DNA of 64,000 nucleotides, from positions 682,001-746,000 of the forward strand of contig JACAXG010000070.1 of NCBI GenBank assembly GCA_018881555.1, given 5' to 3'. The notes beneath the pieces are model-generated. The model saw nothing but the letters and a program-made list of their open reading frames with translations. It was not told where the DNA came from and did no database searches. Below are positions 1 through 13,300 of the stretch, one piece after another. Both the position numbers and the translations under genes were made by a program. The number at the start of each line of letters is the position of its first letter. Positions within the stretch are counted from its first letter, which is position 1. The DNA is from Amblyornis subalaris. Its lineage: Eukaryota > Chordata > Aves > Passeriformes > Ptilonorhynchidae.

Positions 1-208
1 GCCCACACCACAGCCTCAAGAGCGGGGCAGCTGCTCACACCTCCTCCTGGCATNCTCTCTGTCCCCGCCCAGCTGATGGGATTACCATGCTGCATCCATA
101 TTTTATGGGGAATCAGACCATACGAGCTGCTAGCAGGCCTGCCTGGCCCAGCTAAACTCCAGTGAAGGCAGCACTNAGGTTCAGAGGAAGGGACTAATAT
201 CAGGAAAG

Positions 209-259
209 GGCTGTGGGGATACCTCCAGCCTGGTCCTGGCTGGAGGTATTCCCACAGCC
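209..259. repeat. Strong inverted repeat / hairpin
   Basis: The arms 209-230 and 238-259 are 22 bp each and complementary, apart from one position that forms a G-U pair in RNA. They are separated by a 7-base loop (TGGTCCT). No gene is nearby. Confidence 0.95.
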
Positions 260-2783
260 ATGCAACCCCCTGCAGTGCAGCCAGCAGCAGGGCATCCAGC
301 AGNGCAGCACTGCAGCCAACCCACGCTGCACTTCAGGGTGCCAAAAACAGCTACACCATTTGAGAGCAGAGAGTGAGAAAAGCAGCAGGACTGTGTCTGG
401 GAGGAAAGGGGTAAAAAGGAGCAAAGGCAGCCTAAGCTTCAGAAAAGCCTCCTTCCCTCTCCCCGGCAATGGATTAAAGACTCCAGAGCTGTCTGCCTGC
501 TGGGAAGCAAGGAGCATCTGGTGCACAGGCACCAGAGACTGCAGGCTCTATNGCAGCTTCGGCTGCTAGAGCTGGGGACTTGCCGAGCCTTTCCTTTCAC
601 TGACATCCAGTCTGAAGCCATAAAAATGCCCCTCTGTTCCCTCCAGCTGACTTGCAAACCACAGCCCAGCACATCAGAGAGAAGTGAGCAATTAAAGAGA
701 CAAAGTGCTGAAAAATACATAACAAAAGCCCTACAAATGGGTCCTAGGAGCCTGGAGAACAAAGGCAATGCTTGTTAATGACGAACACGATTCNGTTAAT
801 TTTTAATAGTCCATAACAGAAGCGATGGATCGGAGAAACAAGCGGGTGTCAGACAGGAAACTCTTCCTTTCTTCATAGGGCCCTTCTCATCGGAAATGAC
901 AGCCTGCCCCCTCCANTCCCTCTGTGGACTGTCTTCACATCTCTGACCCAGGAGGCTTTCAAGAGATGCACTGCATATGAGTTTTTAAGTTTTACATATG
1001 AGCTCCCCGCACCCAGAAATGCAGCCCAAGAGCTCTGAGAAGATGTCAAAGAGAAATCTCGTGATGCTTTCAGGAAGTTTAAGCTCAGAGACTGTTTGGC
1101 CAGGGATGAAGCTGTGTGTGCCACGAAGCTTGCTTGGGCGCCTTGCCCCTTTGTCTCGCTGCAGGAGAGGTACCACGGCCATTCCTNTGGTGAGAGACTG
1201 GAGCCGGGGATGTGCATGTTGGCTTCTAGCTGGGCAAGTACACGCCTCTCCCTGAGTTTGCATTAGCATATCCCTGAATTTGCATCAGCTTTTGCTTGGT
1301 ATCCACCGGCACATTACCTGGCATGCATATGCTAGAGTGGCACAGCCCCTCGCTCACAACTCCTACTCTCCACAGACATCAGCAGAGTCCTTGCAGCATG
1401 CTGGGCTGGAAAAGAAGGGACAGAGTGACCCTGAAGACATCCAGTGCTTTGCAGAAATCCACAGTTTCTCTCTGAACTTCCCTTCATTCCTCCCCCCTTC
1501 CTCACTCTGTCACTGCNATCTTCTCTGTGTTAATGAGACTCCTAATGCTGACTCTTAACTTGCAAAGATATTTTTTGCACTCTAAACCCCCTACATGAAA
1601 ATTGCAGACAAGCTGAAGCAAACTGAGCTCAAGAATTTCAGGCTGAATCCCTCACCCCTCTGCTGGGGAGTGGATGGTAGGGGGTTGTCCTCCAGTGCTG
1701 AGCAACTTGAACAAGTCTGCCTCTCCACACATACAGTTCACTCTTCTTACAGCACTGCTGAGAGACCAACACACCTATATTCCCCCTAGCAATACCCTAT
1801 CCCTCATCCCAGCCTCTGTCCATCATAGAGGAGAGCAGGGATACGGCAAAATGTGGCTGGGGCAAGGAAAGGGCAGCTGGGCATGGGTCTGGACTGTAGC
1901 ATGGACCAAGAGTTGATTTTGGCAGTAGGACAGTCTCACACTGAGGAGCCATGAAACTTGGGATCATCATCAAGCCACTTGCTCAAGTCAAGCAGGAGTC
2001 TGGCATGGTCATCACAGCCAGCTCCTGGGACAGATAGTCCCAGAGAGGGCCCATCACCCCGGCATGAGCTCCGTGATGGCGTGAAGCAGCCACGGGCTAC
2101 TCGCACAGCAGCTTGTGCACCTGCATGAGCTGGTGAAGCCCAGAGGAGCCTCGACACATGTTGATGTGCCCACCATGCTTGTCCCAGCTCTCACCAGGTA
2201 CCTAAGCCTCCAGGAGCACAGGGTCCATAAGGCAGCGTGGTCATCCCACCTCCACAAAAGGAGAAACTGGCACTGCAGATCCCAGCTGAGGGGACTGCTG
2301 CAGGGATGGGAAAGGGACCGGACACATCTTCCCAGGAGCTGCAGCCTGGTGAGATGCTGGGGAAAAGACTGTCAAAAACTAATTTAAAAATGTAGCGCTC
2401 TGCTTGATTTCATGTCTGAACATGTCACTTAACAGCAATTTAGTCATTCCCTCCTGCCTTTCACTGAGGCACTGGCACTTTTTTAATAAAAACACGTAGA
2501 GGAGCTTCAGGCACTTTATTAAGAGCACAGCAAGGGTCCCGGTACCCATGTCTCTGCCCTGGATGCTCCCTGTTAGTGTAATGAGAGCTTGCAGGAGTGT
2601 AGAAGCCAGCAGAGCCCCTTCCCTGGCTCCAGCTGAACACTCGCAACCTGATTTCCCAGAGCACATGCTTGGCTTCCACTAGAAATCACATCTTCAGCTG
2701 GTGCCCAGGGGTGGGCCCTGCCTAGACGGAAGGCATTCAGCAAACCTGATCTGCCATGAAGCTTACATAATTATTAGAATTTC

Positions 2784-2840
2784 TAATTGTTTTTCTTTTT
2801 ATTTTTTGGTGCTTTTTCTTTTTTTCTTTTTTTTTTCTTG
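2784..2840. repeat. T-rich low-complexity tract
   Basis: It is about 55 bp of mostly T with scattered C. No LINE or SINE body is attached that I can recognise. Confidence 0.85.
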
Positions 2841-5330
2841 GNGTCCCCAAGCCATGTTGCAATGCAGAAGCTGCTGCTGCCATGGTTACAGTCCCAGACA
2901 GCCAATATCCAGCTCCCAGCTACATCCTCCAGAGGGGCCTGAGCCTTGGGAGCCTGTGTGCCATGCTGACCTCTTCCCTGGGGACAGGGCAGCCTGGCAT
3001 CATCCCCCACTGAAAACTTTTCTCACCACCTCTGCATCAGACCTCCATATCTGCAGACCTGAGCTGAACATATCCCTGTTGCACCAAAGCACTCAGCATA
3101 TACCACTCTGAGCTGAGCCCTGCACCCAAAGGAAGCAGCAGTGGTACTGCTGGCAGCCAGCACAGGCAGGTCTGGCTGATGCTGGGGCTGCCCATCAGGA
3201 TGTGCTGTGGATGGCCATCGGTAGCCTGGAGCTGAACAAGCACTTTCCAGGGCCCTGCAGTTCATTTTGTAGGCTGCTTGTCTCTCACATGTACATTTCT
3301 CTCTCCTTACTCTTTCTAAGAAGAAAAGCCAGGCAGTGGCCAAGGACGTGTCACTGCATGTCGGCTGATGTGATCCAAAGGCCTTTTCTTGACAGGGAAA
3401 AATTACTGCTTTTTCTCTATAGTCACCTATTAGTATGACTCAAGTTTCTAGCTGGCTTTTCTGGGGGTCAGGTTCATGGTCAATGCAGGTAAAATGTGCT
3501 CTGTGTCNTTCCATTGATGGCCCAAAGCATAGCCTGAGTTGGGGCTGCATAATCATCTCCATGCGTCTCAGTTATCAAGCTGCATAATCATCCTGCATGC
3601 ACATCTTCCAGTGGCCCTAAAGAGATCTAAACTCAATTCCCCGACTGGACTAGGAGATGTCAATTATCCTGCAAATCCTGACCTGGTCCCAAACCAGGAA
3701 TCTCAAGGAAAGCTCTCTTTTCCCCTCATTTTCCCAGGCCCATATCTACACCACAAGCATCCCAGCTAAGTCTGCAATCAGCNTCTGGATGTTCTTTGCA
3801 CTCTTGCAGCTTTGCTCGTGCTTTAGCAAATCCCTGCCCTGGTTCTGCGTGCCTGACTGCTCCCCACCACCCTCAAGGCTGCTAGCTTTAGGGTGACAGA
3901 GACATTTCCCTCGCCCAGGTCACCACAGGTAGGGAGTTAAGCCCATGACAAACAAACTGATGTATCCCCCAGCTGATTCCCACTGTCAGCAGCACCCTTG
4001 GGCTCTGGGAGATACCTCTGCTCTCTGTGCCAAAGCAGTGGGCAGCTGCCTGAGCCTCCCTCCTTCCAGGGATGGTGAGTAACTATGGTAACTGTCTCCG
4101 GCTGCATCCCAGCTCCATGTTTGCCTCTCCTCAATAGTGCTTGTGTTTATCTTCGATGCTCCATTCGCAACTTACTCCTCTCTCATGACCAAAGGCAGAA
4201 AGTGAGGTCTTGCAACAGCTCCCAGNCTCCTTTCCCAGAGACAGTGTCAACCACAGACAAGCAGATCTCCACAGGTAATGCATTACCTCACTCAACACCT
4301 TCCCTGCTCATCACCTGAGAGTCCCCATGGGTTTACAGCGGAGATGGTTAAACACCAAAGCACAAAACGAGTGTCTGAAGCCTGGCAGCAGCCTGGAGGT
4401 GCCAGCAGGCNTCAGCAGGAGCCACGCAAGAGGTGCACTGCAAGGGCAGGTTGGGTGGCATGCTCACTGCTGGCTTGTGCACACACACCAGCCTGGGTGG
4501 TTTCCAGAACTACCTAGTAAAGCAATATAGGTGCCACCCTTAGTCCCTGCATAACTTAATCCCTCAGATGTAGAACAGGGTGTCTGAGCTTCCTCCTGCA
4601 TGTTCATCAAAACCTTCGGGGCATGGCCACTGCTCCCTGCTGCAGCGCCGGTCACCAAAATTTATGCTCCAGTCTCAGCTGTGACTNTTCAGGTAAAAAA
4701 TTTCAAAAGCATTTTAATGACTCAGATGTGGAAATCAGATTTGTGTGACACTTCTGAGAATGGATCTTGGGCTCTTGACACTTTTGAAATGTTCCCCACA
4801 ATAATTTCAGAATGTCTAAACTACCAATTAGTGCTTGATTAACAATGGTAAATAGGAGCCTTGTGTTCTGCTACCTCCCTTGCTGTTTCAGCTATTAATG
4901 ACAACTACACCAGGAGCTGCCAGGGGAAACATTTAATATGTGAAGCCATGATTTCTTTTTCCTTCTCCATTTTTAAAAAAAGATTATGACATTTCTTTTC
5001 CCTTCTTCCTCTCTGCTTTTTTCCCCCTTTGCTTTGTCATGCCAAGCAGCACATCTGACACCAGCTGAAAACATCTGGAATGGTTCTGATAGGAGCAGAN
5101 CCAGCTGTCTTTTCATATTTCTCTGGGACTGGGAGATATATATCAGATGTGAGTGTCTTTCCTCACTAATAATATGTTATCTGAATAAATAACTGGTGGT
5201 GGCTTAGACCTGGCTGAAGTGTTTGCTCTCTGCCTCCTTTTGCAGGATTTGATTTACAATGTCTTCTCTTGCTTCACACTGATTCTTATTTTACTTCAGA
5301 GTTTTTTTATTCAATCATTTCTTTTTCTTG

Positions 5331-5367
5331 TCCTCCTCTCCCTCCTCTCCCCTCCCCTCCCCTCCTT
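5331..5367. repeat. Polypyrimidine tract (TCC/CCCCT repeats)
   Basis: It is 37 bp of pure C and T with CTCCC-type repetition. Such tracts can form triplex DNA. Confidence 0.9.
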
Positions 5368-5494
5368 AGGCATTCAATCACAGCTGCCTGCGAGGAGGGT
5401 TGCAACCCAGCTTTTCACCTGCTTGCACTGCAAACGGAGGGAATTTGAGAAGGAACAGTGTAAATATTTTCTACCTAGTCCCTGCCCAGGGATT

Positions 5495-5517
5495 AGGATT
5501 AGGGTTTGTCTGGGAGG
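5495..5517. repeat. 23-bp direct repeat, copy 1
   Basis: AGGATTAGGGTTTGTCTGGG plus AGG recurs exactly at 5582-5604. The two copies bracket the 55-bp repeat copy 1. Confidence 0.95.
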
Positions 5518-5521
5518 ACAA

Positions 5522-5576
5522 ACCTGCCAGAGGACAGTGAAAAGCAAGGCAAGGGGCATGCTCCACACCAGTGAAA
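5522..5576. repeat. 55-bp perfect dispersed repeat, copy 1
   Basis: It is identical over all 55 bases to 7320-7374 and in the same orientation. The flanks diverge at once on both sides. Confidence 0.97.
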
Positions 5577-5581
5577 CCCTG

Positions 5582-5604
5582 AGGATTAGGGTTTGTCTGG
5601 GAGG
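5582..5604. repeat. 23-bp direct repeat, copy 2
   Basis: It is an exact copy of 5495-5517, starting 87 bp downstream. Confidence 0.95.
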
Positions 5605-7319
5605 CATGGTTTGGACCTCAGTCTGCCAGCACAGGCGGACATAGGGTGAGGTCTGGCCGTGCCCAAGCACACAGAGATGACAGGGAGATGCAGTGTGGTT
5701 ATCCATGGGCATTAGGGGTCCTAGCACTGCAGTCCTTGTGGGATTTGCTTTCCTCTGCCCCCCACATCAAGGGTGCTCCTGCCTATGACAGGAACCCTCT
5801 TTGGTGCCCCAGGGGACCCCAGACACCCCGTGTTGGCTCCCAAAAGAGTCACTGTCGTGCCCACTGCACCCGAAGCTCAGCCGCCACGCCTCCCTGTGAG
5901 CAGAGCAGAGATACCCAGCACACAGCTAGCAGCAGACTGGGCTGCACAAGCACAGAGAGTCCCAAAGGCATTCCCACATGTCCCTGGGCCACCAGGGTTT
6001 CCCATCCCAGCTCCCTTCCCTCTCTCATCAGAACCATTTAGTCACCTCTGCCTGGACAACCCTGCCATGCTCAAATCATCCCTTCTTTCCACAATGAAAG
6101 TCAACACTCTTGTCTCCAGCTGTCAGGAGCAGAGGGCTGTGATGAAACCTTCCTCTCAAGGCATCTGGGGGCTCTGCAAAACTACAGAGGCACCTAAATC
6201 CTGCAGGCCATCCCTGGCTGGGTACCGGCAAGGAAAGAATATACCTTAGGATGCCAAGGGCATTTCTGGCAGCAGGAGTGATTTCGGGCAAAGAGGGAAG
6301 CAAGTTATGTGACAGTGATGAAATGTGAAACCAGCTGCTTTTAAGGCCTTTCATCCATCATCCTTGTGAGCCTTGTGTGACAGTGACAAGAGCAAGGGTG
6401 GGATGAGGGGAGAACTGAGAAAGAAGCATAGTGAAGGGAGTTGGCTCTGATGGCTCGGCATAGATTAAAAATAAACAGCTCTTCACACGTGTCTCTGCAC
6501 TTCCATCCACTCCTGGCTGTACAAATAACCCCCTGAGAGTGACACTTTCAATGTCAGGTCTCTGCCTGGGTCAGTGACAGCAGGGAATGGGGTCTAACAG
6601 ACTATCTCTGCCACCCCACAGGTCTCCTCCCCTCCTAAGTCTTTGCCTTTCCTCACACAGATGTTCCAAAATCTCTATACAGGGATTCTCTTCCACTGTA
6701 AACACCTCTCCAGGCCTCAGCCCCATGGGACAGGCCCACACCATGGCAAAACAAATCCCACTGCAACATATGTTGGGAAGCAGAGCCTCTTGAGAGCATC
6801 AGCAGGGAGCTCTGAGGACCATGGCAGCTCAGGTTGCTCCTCATTCCCACCAGAATCTCTGGAGGGTGTGGCTAGATGCACTGGCAGTGCCATATTGGAA
6901 GAGGAGCGTGCACTGTATGCCTTCACAGAGGTGGGGCATTCACCTCCAGGACCATCACATTTTCTGTTTGTTGATGGGAAATGTGGATAAAATCAGGTTC
7001 TGCTTTTTACTATAGAGGAGAAAGTGTGTCTCCCAGCCTGGAAATGCAGCTATCCTCAGCTTCTCCCAGCCATTCAGAAGGGGCTGTCATTCAGTGGAGT
7101 CCACTGTGGATGAAAATGCCTTCTCCTGAGGATCAGAGCACCAAGGACACCCTGGCTGTGCTGTGTAGAGAAAACCACCCTGGGAAGCACCCTGCAGCAG
7201 GCAAGGATGCTGGGGTAGCCAGTGGTGGCCATGGGTGATTGGCTGAGATCCTATTTGTTGCCCCTCAAAAAGCTTTTGCTGGATTAACTGGAAACTTGAG
7301 TGTGGAAATGTATTGCATC

Positions 7320-7374
7320 ACCTGCCAGAGGACAGTGAAAAGCAAGGCAAGGGGCATGCTCCACACCAGTGAAA
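7320..7374. repeat. 55-bp perfect dispersed repeat, copy 2
   Basis: It is the second copy of the element at 5522-5576, 1.8 kb away, with no mismatch. It starts ACCTGCCAGAGGACAGTG and ends CCACACCAGTGAAA. Confidence 0.97.
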
Positions 7375-9974
7375 GGCTTCAGATGGAAAGCAACCATGAA
7401 GTTGTCATGAGACTGCTTGTTAGTGTTATTTTGGGCTCAGATATTTGCAAATACAACCTGTTCTAAATTGATCTCTCTCTGTTTTTTCAGACAGTGTGTG
7501 ATAAATGTGTTAATTTTGCATTCAGCTCTGGGAAGCGAGAGGGGGCCAAGAAGGATGAGCAGCTGAGAGAAGGGACTCTGCTTGCCCAGAATGTGGTTTA
7601 GCAAGTGCCTGGATCCCTGCGAACACAGGGGCATTTAGAAGTGACAAATCACCACCATGGCCTCCCCACAGCCTTCNCCACTGCCACGGCTGTGCTCCTC
7701 ACGGACACTAATGAATTCAGCCTCAGCCCNCTGGAAATGGGTTACCCTCCCTCCACCACTCACAGGGGATGGAGATGAGACTCAGATGGAGGAAATCATT
7801 TTCCCAAGGACATGCAATCCATCTGCAGCAGAGCATGCAAAATCTCACTCTGCCCTGGCTCACCTCCCCATGCCTGCCACGCAGGGCCCCCACCTTCACT
7901 GCCTCATGGGCTAGAGCTGGCTGTGTCCACCCCGACTGTGGGCAGGCTTCAAGGATAAGGTACAACCAGGGAGTTTGGGTTAGCGTGCAGAGTTAAGCCC
8001 TGAGCTACCATGATGGCACAGACACACGCAGAAGTCACACTTGTGCTTGAAATGTTCCGCTGTTGAGTGAACCTCCAAATCCATAGCACCCCAGTGCTCC
8101 ATATCCTCCAAGCACTGCAAGATTAGAAACAAATGCTAAGTATCCACTTTGTCCTGTCCTAAAGCAGCTGAACCCGGCTATATAGAGCTATCCTGGAGGT
8201 CTGCATAAGCACCATGGGATCCAAGGACCTCCAGCCAGATGAGGTACACACTGTCACCCCTCCTAAAAAACACAGGTCTCCACAAAGCTTTTGCAGCCTT
8301 TGCTGCCTTTGCCTTTTCTGCACTTTCCATGTCAGACAGCAAAGCAGGGACCATGATAACTGCTGTGTGCTGTCCAGCTGAAAGCATACCTAAAGCCACC
8401 CAGTCACTTCATGAAAAAATGTGATAAAGACCCTTGAGGAGGAGAAGGCTGAAATGAGGCAGACAACGCTGCAACAGCCTAATTTTTAGAAGACCTTTGN
8501 CAGGGAAACCGTGTCTCAGGGATATGCCAGAGAGCTGATTAGTGGCAAGGACAGCAGTGCAGCTGCAGCAATTGAAAATCAGTGTTGCAGGAGCAGGAGG
8601 ATGTTTTAGGGGTGGTCCTGAGCAGGAGAAGGAGCCAATTTTTAGGGTCACTTTTTCCCACTGGAAGATTCTTCTTTGGGTTGACCAAACCAAGTCATGC
8701 ATTGCTGCAAAAATCAGTGGATTATTTCAGCTTTGGGGAAGAAAACTGAGAAGTTCAAAGGCTCCAATTCAACATTTTCTGAATTAGCTGGTTTAGCTTC
8801 TTGAAATAGCCATTNATTTTTACAGATTTCTAATAGCCCATTAGACCTTTTTTTTTAATATCCCTAAGCAGAACATTTGCTTTCAAACTGAGTAATNTAC
8901 TCAACACAAGATGATTTTTCTGCTTTTCATTTCGGCAGGAAACTGAAAAATAATGAATTTCCCAATAACCCCCAGTTGTGGGCTTGTTTTGGTTGGTTTT
9001 TTTAATGCTGCTCTTCCTGTGGCAAATGAAAGCAGTGCTTATTTGCACAGCTACAGTCAAATGTCACATCTCTCAAAAACCTCAATAGACCAGGTTAAGA
9101 GCCAGAGACTGCACACTGGCTGGTGGAANTGGCACACTCTCTCAAGAAACACAGAGGCCCAGGCTGCTCATTGTCTTAGTTAATTGCCTGACAAGACAGC
9201 AGGTTTTTATTTGCCATTTTACAATGAAGTGAGTTTTGCAGTGAGGAAAATGCAATCCCCCCCACAAGAACATCTGTATAGTATCCCACAGGATCCCAGG
9301 GTCCTGTCAGGGACCAGGGGCCAGGCCAGAGCATATACTGAACTCGCTCCCTCTCCTTTCCACACAGTTTCAGCACAGAGACTTGCTGAAACAGAGGCAG
9401 TTTTGTTGTTCTTAGTAACTAGCTGAGGGTTTTCCTCCTTTCGATTTAAAGGAAACTTTATCATAACATCCTTCAGCAGAGTCAGGCAGAGTAATTATAT
9501 TTTTGGGAAGAGATGCTTCTTTTTGCTTCTTTCAAGCCCAGCTCCCGCTAGATTTATTTGATGATGCTTGCTCTTGAATTGGAGGTTAGAGAGAACAAGC
9601 CAAAATCTGGTGGCCCTGTTGTTCCTCCGGAGGTTTTAGCGAACTCTGTGACCTGATTCCCAGACCTCCAAAGCTTCTTCTGGGACACCTNGGTGGGGTG
9701 AGGGAGGTCTTACCTGCAACAGAGCAAGGTGGAGTCTGCATCTGGGAGACCAGAACTCTGGCAGGGAAGCCTGCCAGCAAGTCTGGGCACTCGGAAGGAA
9801 GAAATGTCTTCCTTGACTATTTGTGTTTTGTGTAAGGGTGGGAGGAGGCAAGAAAAGGTGTAGCTTGAGAAGCAAGCTCTGTCTGGAGATCAAGAGAGGA
9901 CTGTTATGAGAAGAGCTGCTTATAAAATGTTGCCACCAATAAGCCAAACAGGTAAGAATTCAGGGTGGANACTT

Positions 9975-10380
9975 CTGAAGTCACCTGGTCCAGCCTTCTG
10001 CGAGTATCTCCAGGAGAGAGATCCCACAGACTCTCCAGGCACCTCTTTCCGTGCAGGGACCACTCTCACAGGGAAGATTTTCTTCCTTCTATGTCTGATC
10101 AAAATTTTTCTGGGAGCTGTTTTTGTCCCTCACCCTTTGCTATGCATCTCTGAGAACAACTTGGCTCCATCCTATTTGCAATGGCTCTTTTGATAACAGA
10201 AGACAGCAAAGAGCTCCCCAGATCTCCAGGCTCTTCTCAGACGCCAGGTGCTCCAGCCTCAAATATGTTCCCCCTCTTGGCTCATTCCACTTTGTTGGTC
10301 TCTCTTCCCAGGGAGCCCCAAACTGGACTCGGTACTCCAGATGCAGTCTGCAAGTACCAGACAGAGGGGACGGATGACTG
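9975..10380 (-). mobile_element. CR1 LINE fragment (degenerate)
   Basis: Several reversed CR1 landmarks occur in the right order. They are a CCTGGTCCAGCC-type start, TCTCCAGGAGAGAGATCCCAC, CACTCTCACAGGGAAGATTTTCTT and finally GGGAGCCCCAAACTGGACTC with GTACTCCAGATGCAGTCTG. There are many substitutions and small gaps. It covers the ORF2 C-terminus and part of the RT domain. Confidence 0.75.
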
Positions 10381-13300
10381 AAGACAGCATGCTTTCCCTG
10401 GGCTTGCAAATACCGTCTTCACACTTACAGGAGCTTTCCATCATGATCATTGCAGGGAGCAGCACAGACTCTGCCAGCCAGCTTTGCCCGCCTGTGTTCT
10501 GAGCTCGGCACCAGCCAGCTCTAATCCAGAAGCCAGTTTATTAAGGCCTGACACTTAAATTCCTAAGCTGTGCTGAAGAGACAGGGGCAGGGCAGGTGCT
10601 GCTCAGCACCTTGCTAGCAGGGGTTAACAGAAGAGGAGAGCTGACTCACCGTAGCCAAGAGGGGAGAACCGAAAGTCTATGCTCATCTCAATCCGCGAGA
10701 CACTGCACAGACACCTCTGTCCTGTGGATGTGCAGTGGGATAAAGATTTTATTCCGCCTGACATGGGCCTCTCACTCACTCAGTGNTGGAGATCAAAACA
10801 TAATGCAAGAGTGGAGTTTCTGACAGGGAAAGTGGGTGCTTTAATGAATCATTTGAGATGCAGAGCCATGAATGTCCAGACATTCTTGGAGATGTTTTAA
10901 TAAATAACAATGAAGATAACCATTTAAACATTGTGAGCAGGAAATGCATTATTGAACATGCATAACNCAGTACAAACTTAGAGCCCTTTCAAGGCCTTCA
11001 AAAAACAGCCAGGCAAAATTCAAATGAATGGAAGCAGACAGGCACATTTGTGCCTTAAAGTCTGTCTGTGGCTTCCAGAAAGCGAGCGCTGTAACGTTGA
11101 CCTGCATCAACTTTATATGTTCGTGCTCCTGCCTGCTCTTCTTACCCTTCTGCAAGAACATACATGCCCCTCAGAGGGCCAGGCACACAGGACCTGGGTG
11201 CATACAGCAGTTTTGTGTCTGCAAGGTGGGCATCAGCCCAGCCCACCCGTCAGCCAGAAGGAAGGGCTATCAGGGCCAAGGAGGAGCACAGGTAGTCGTT
11301 GGGAGCTGCCTCTGGGTCCAGTCTCTTTTGAACCCATACAAACTATGGCAGTTTAACATCCTCTAGTGGGAAATTCCTCATCTTCAAAGCCCCACAGATC
11401 TTCCCTGCATTGGGTCCACTTAGAGAAAAACAGACTGTTTTCACATTCCTTCTGATTCTACCGTTCTCTGGGCCTCTGATGGATGATAAAGATCACAGGG
11501 GGATCGTTCTTGAGGTGTTTTCAAATGGAAGGAAGGGTTGACACCAAAAATGCAGGTGGGTAGGGAGGTTACTAATTGCATGCAGACATCTGCAGGGCAG
11601 GCTGACTTTGAAGAATGTCACTTTGATTGCATGGTCTCCTAGGGCATGGGTGGATGCAGCGGATGATGTTCAAAAGAGCCACGGCCAAAGCAGAGAGCTC
11701 TGCTGCCCTGACAGCCAGTGCAGCATTTAGAAGAAGAATTCAATGTTTGCAAAAACTGCCAAGGGAGCTGTATTACTATGCAACAGCGATGCCAAATTAG
11801 AGCATGATCCTTGGCTTAAGGTCTCAGTCTTAACATCCAAAGATCAGTGCAAAGTGCAGAGTGAGAGAATTAAAATTTTGCAGTAACACAAAGGAAGGGG
11901 AAATCCTGAAAATGGCATACGATCTCTCACTTTTTATCTTTGGGGTGTTTTTTTAATGGCTATAAAACATGACCAGAGTGATTTAACTCAACACCTGTCA
12001 TCAGCCAAAAGTTCAAAATCTTAATGAAACTGAGCCAGGCACATGATCTCTGTAGGTTTTCTTGTTTGTATCTGCTATTACAGAAAAGCCACCTTTCCTT
12101 ACAGCCTTCTGCTTTTAATCACATCATGCTGCTCCCGCCCTAGAGGAGGNGGAGGCAAGAGGGGATGGTGTTGCTGAGAATAAGGAGGAGCAATGAACAC
12201 TGAACTCTGGAGGTAAGACAAGTGAGCTTCAGCACCAGCTGTTTGCAGGGCCAGGGGAAAGAGGTGAGGGGGGAAGCCTGTGCACTGCTGGGCAGGACCA
12301 CAGTGGTTGTGTTAAACACCTTCAGTGCTGAAATCAGTGTGACAGTCTCCTGATGGATAAACACCTCTGATGTTACAGCTTTGTATCAGCACAGCTCTGG
12401 TCCGACTACATCTGACAGCACTGGGTCTCCAACAGTAGGTTCACTAGATGGACAAGAATTTAGGATCAGTTTCTAAATGAAACTGTCCTGTTCAATAATG
12501 GCATTATTGGGGGTGCTGGGGGTTGTAGCCCAGGGCAGACAGTGACCATTAGGCTTCTCCAGGAAAGGTACAGTGTGCACAAGGTATAGTAGCTGCCTTC
12601 CTCACAAGTGCTACTACATGATGTCTCAGTGTTAACCTTCCAGCTTTCATAACGCATCCACGGGGTTTGCTGGACACTGCCTGGGGCCCAGTTGGATGCC
12701 TTCTCCTTCCTTTGCTACAGATAAACCCTTGTACTCCAGTGGCCGAAGCTAGATGGCTTCCAATCACTTCTCTTCCCAGCAGGCAATGAAGTCAGACTTC
12801 CAAAACACAGAGGTATAAGGTGAAATACCAGGAGCATCTCATCCCCCTGAGCTGGAATTCTAGCAGGTAATATATGAGAGAACCCCAAACTGACTTTGCT
12901 CTGAACAAACTTTTCCCAGTCTTTGGACCCCAACTTCAAGACAAAGGTCTGCTACATTTCTCTGTTCTTCTGAGGGCTCACAGCTAAAGACTCTGCTGTG
13001 GACACATCAAGCATGAAATAACTCAACACCCAACAGATTTCAGGTGCTGAGATGCCACAAGAAGCTCTGATTCAAAGCCCCGTGTCTGAGTAACTCATGA
13101 CACTGGTTCTTTTGAAATAATTTCTCCTTTGCTGGAAAGTTCAGAGCTGCCTGTTTTCAAACTCCACTTGGTGCTCAAACCAGCCTCAGGACCCCTGGTT
13201 TCTCATCAGAGCTGCTCGGTCGAACTGAGCCCTCCTGTGAGAGGTAAGCAGATTCCCACAGGGGCTGCCCTTATATTTTAAGCCTAGCCTGCCCTAGCCT

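Larger units (their letters stand above)
1..9974. other. Intergenic, no gene seen
   Basis: I find no exon or LINE body. The open frames are short, occur on both strands, and look like chance. The notable content is the hairpin at 209, the repeats at 5495-5604 and 7320, and the T-rich and polypyrimidine tracts. Confidence 0.7.

Noticed and set aside
5491..5604. Interstitial telomere repeat (GGATTAGGATTAGGG)
   Set aside because: There are only one or two imperfect TTAGGG-like units, too few for a telomeric tract.
5522..7374. CRISPR-like or terminal repeat pair of a mobile element
   Set aside because: There are only two copies in direct orientation, 1.8 kb apart. No coding content lies between them, and the genome is eukaryotic.
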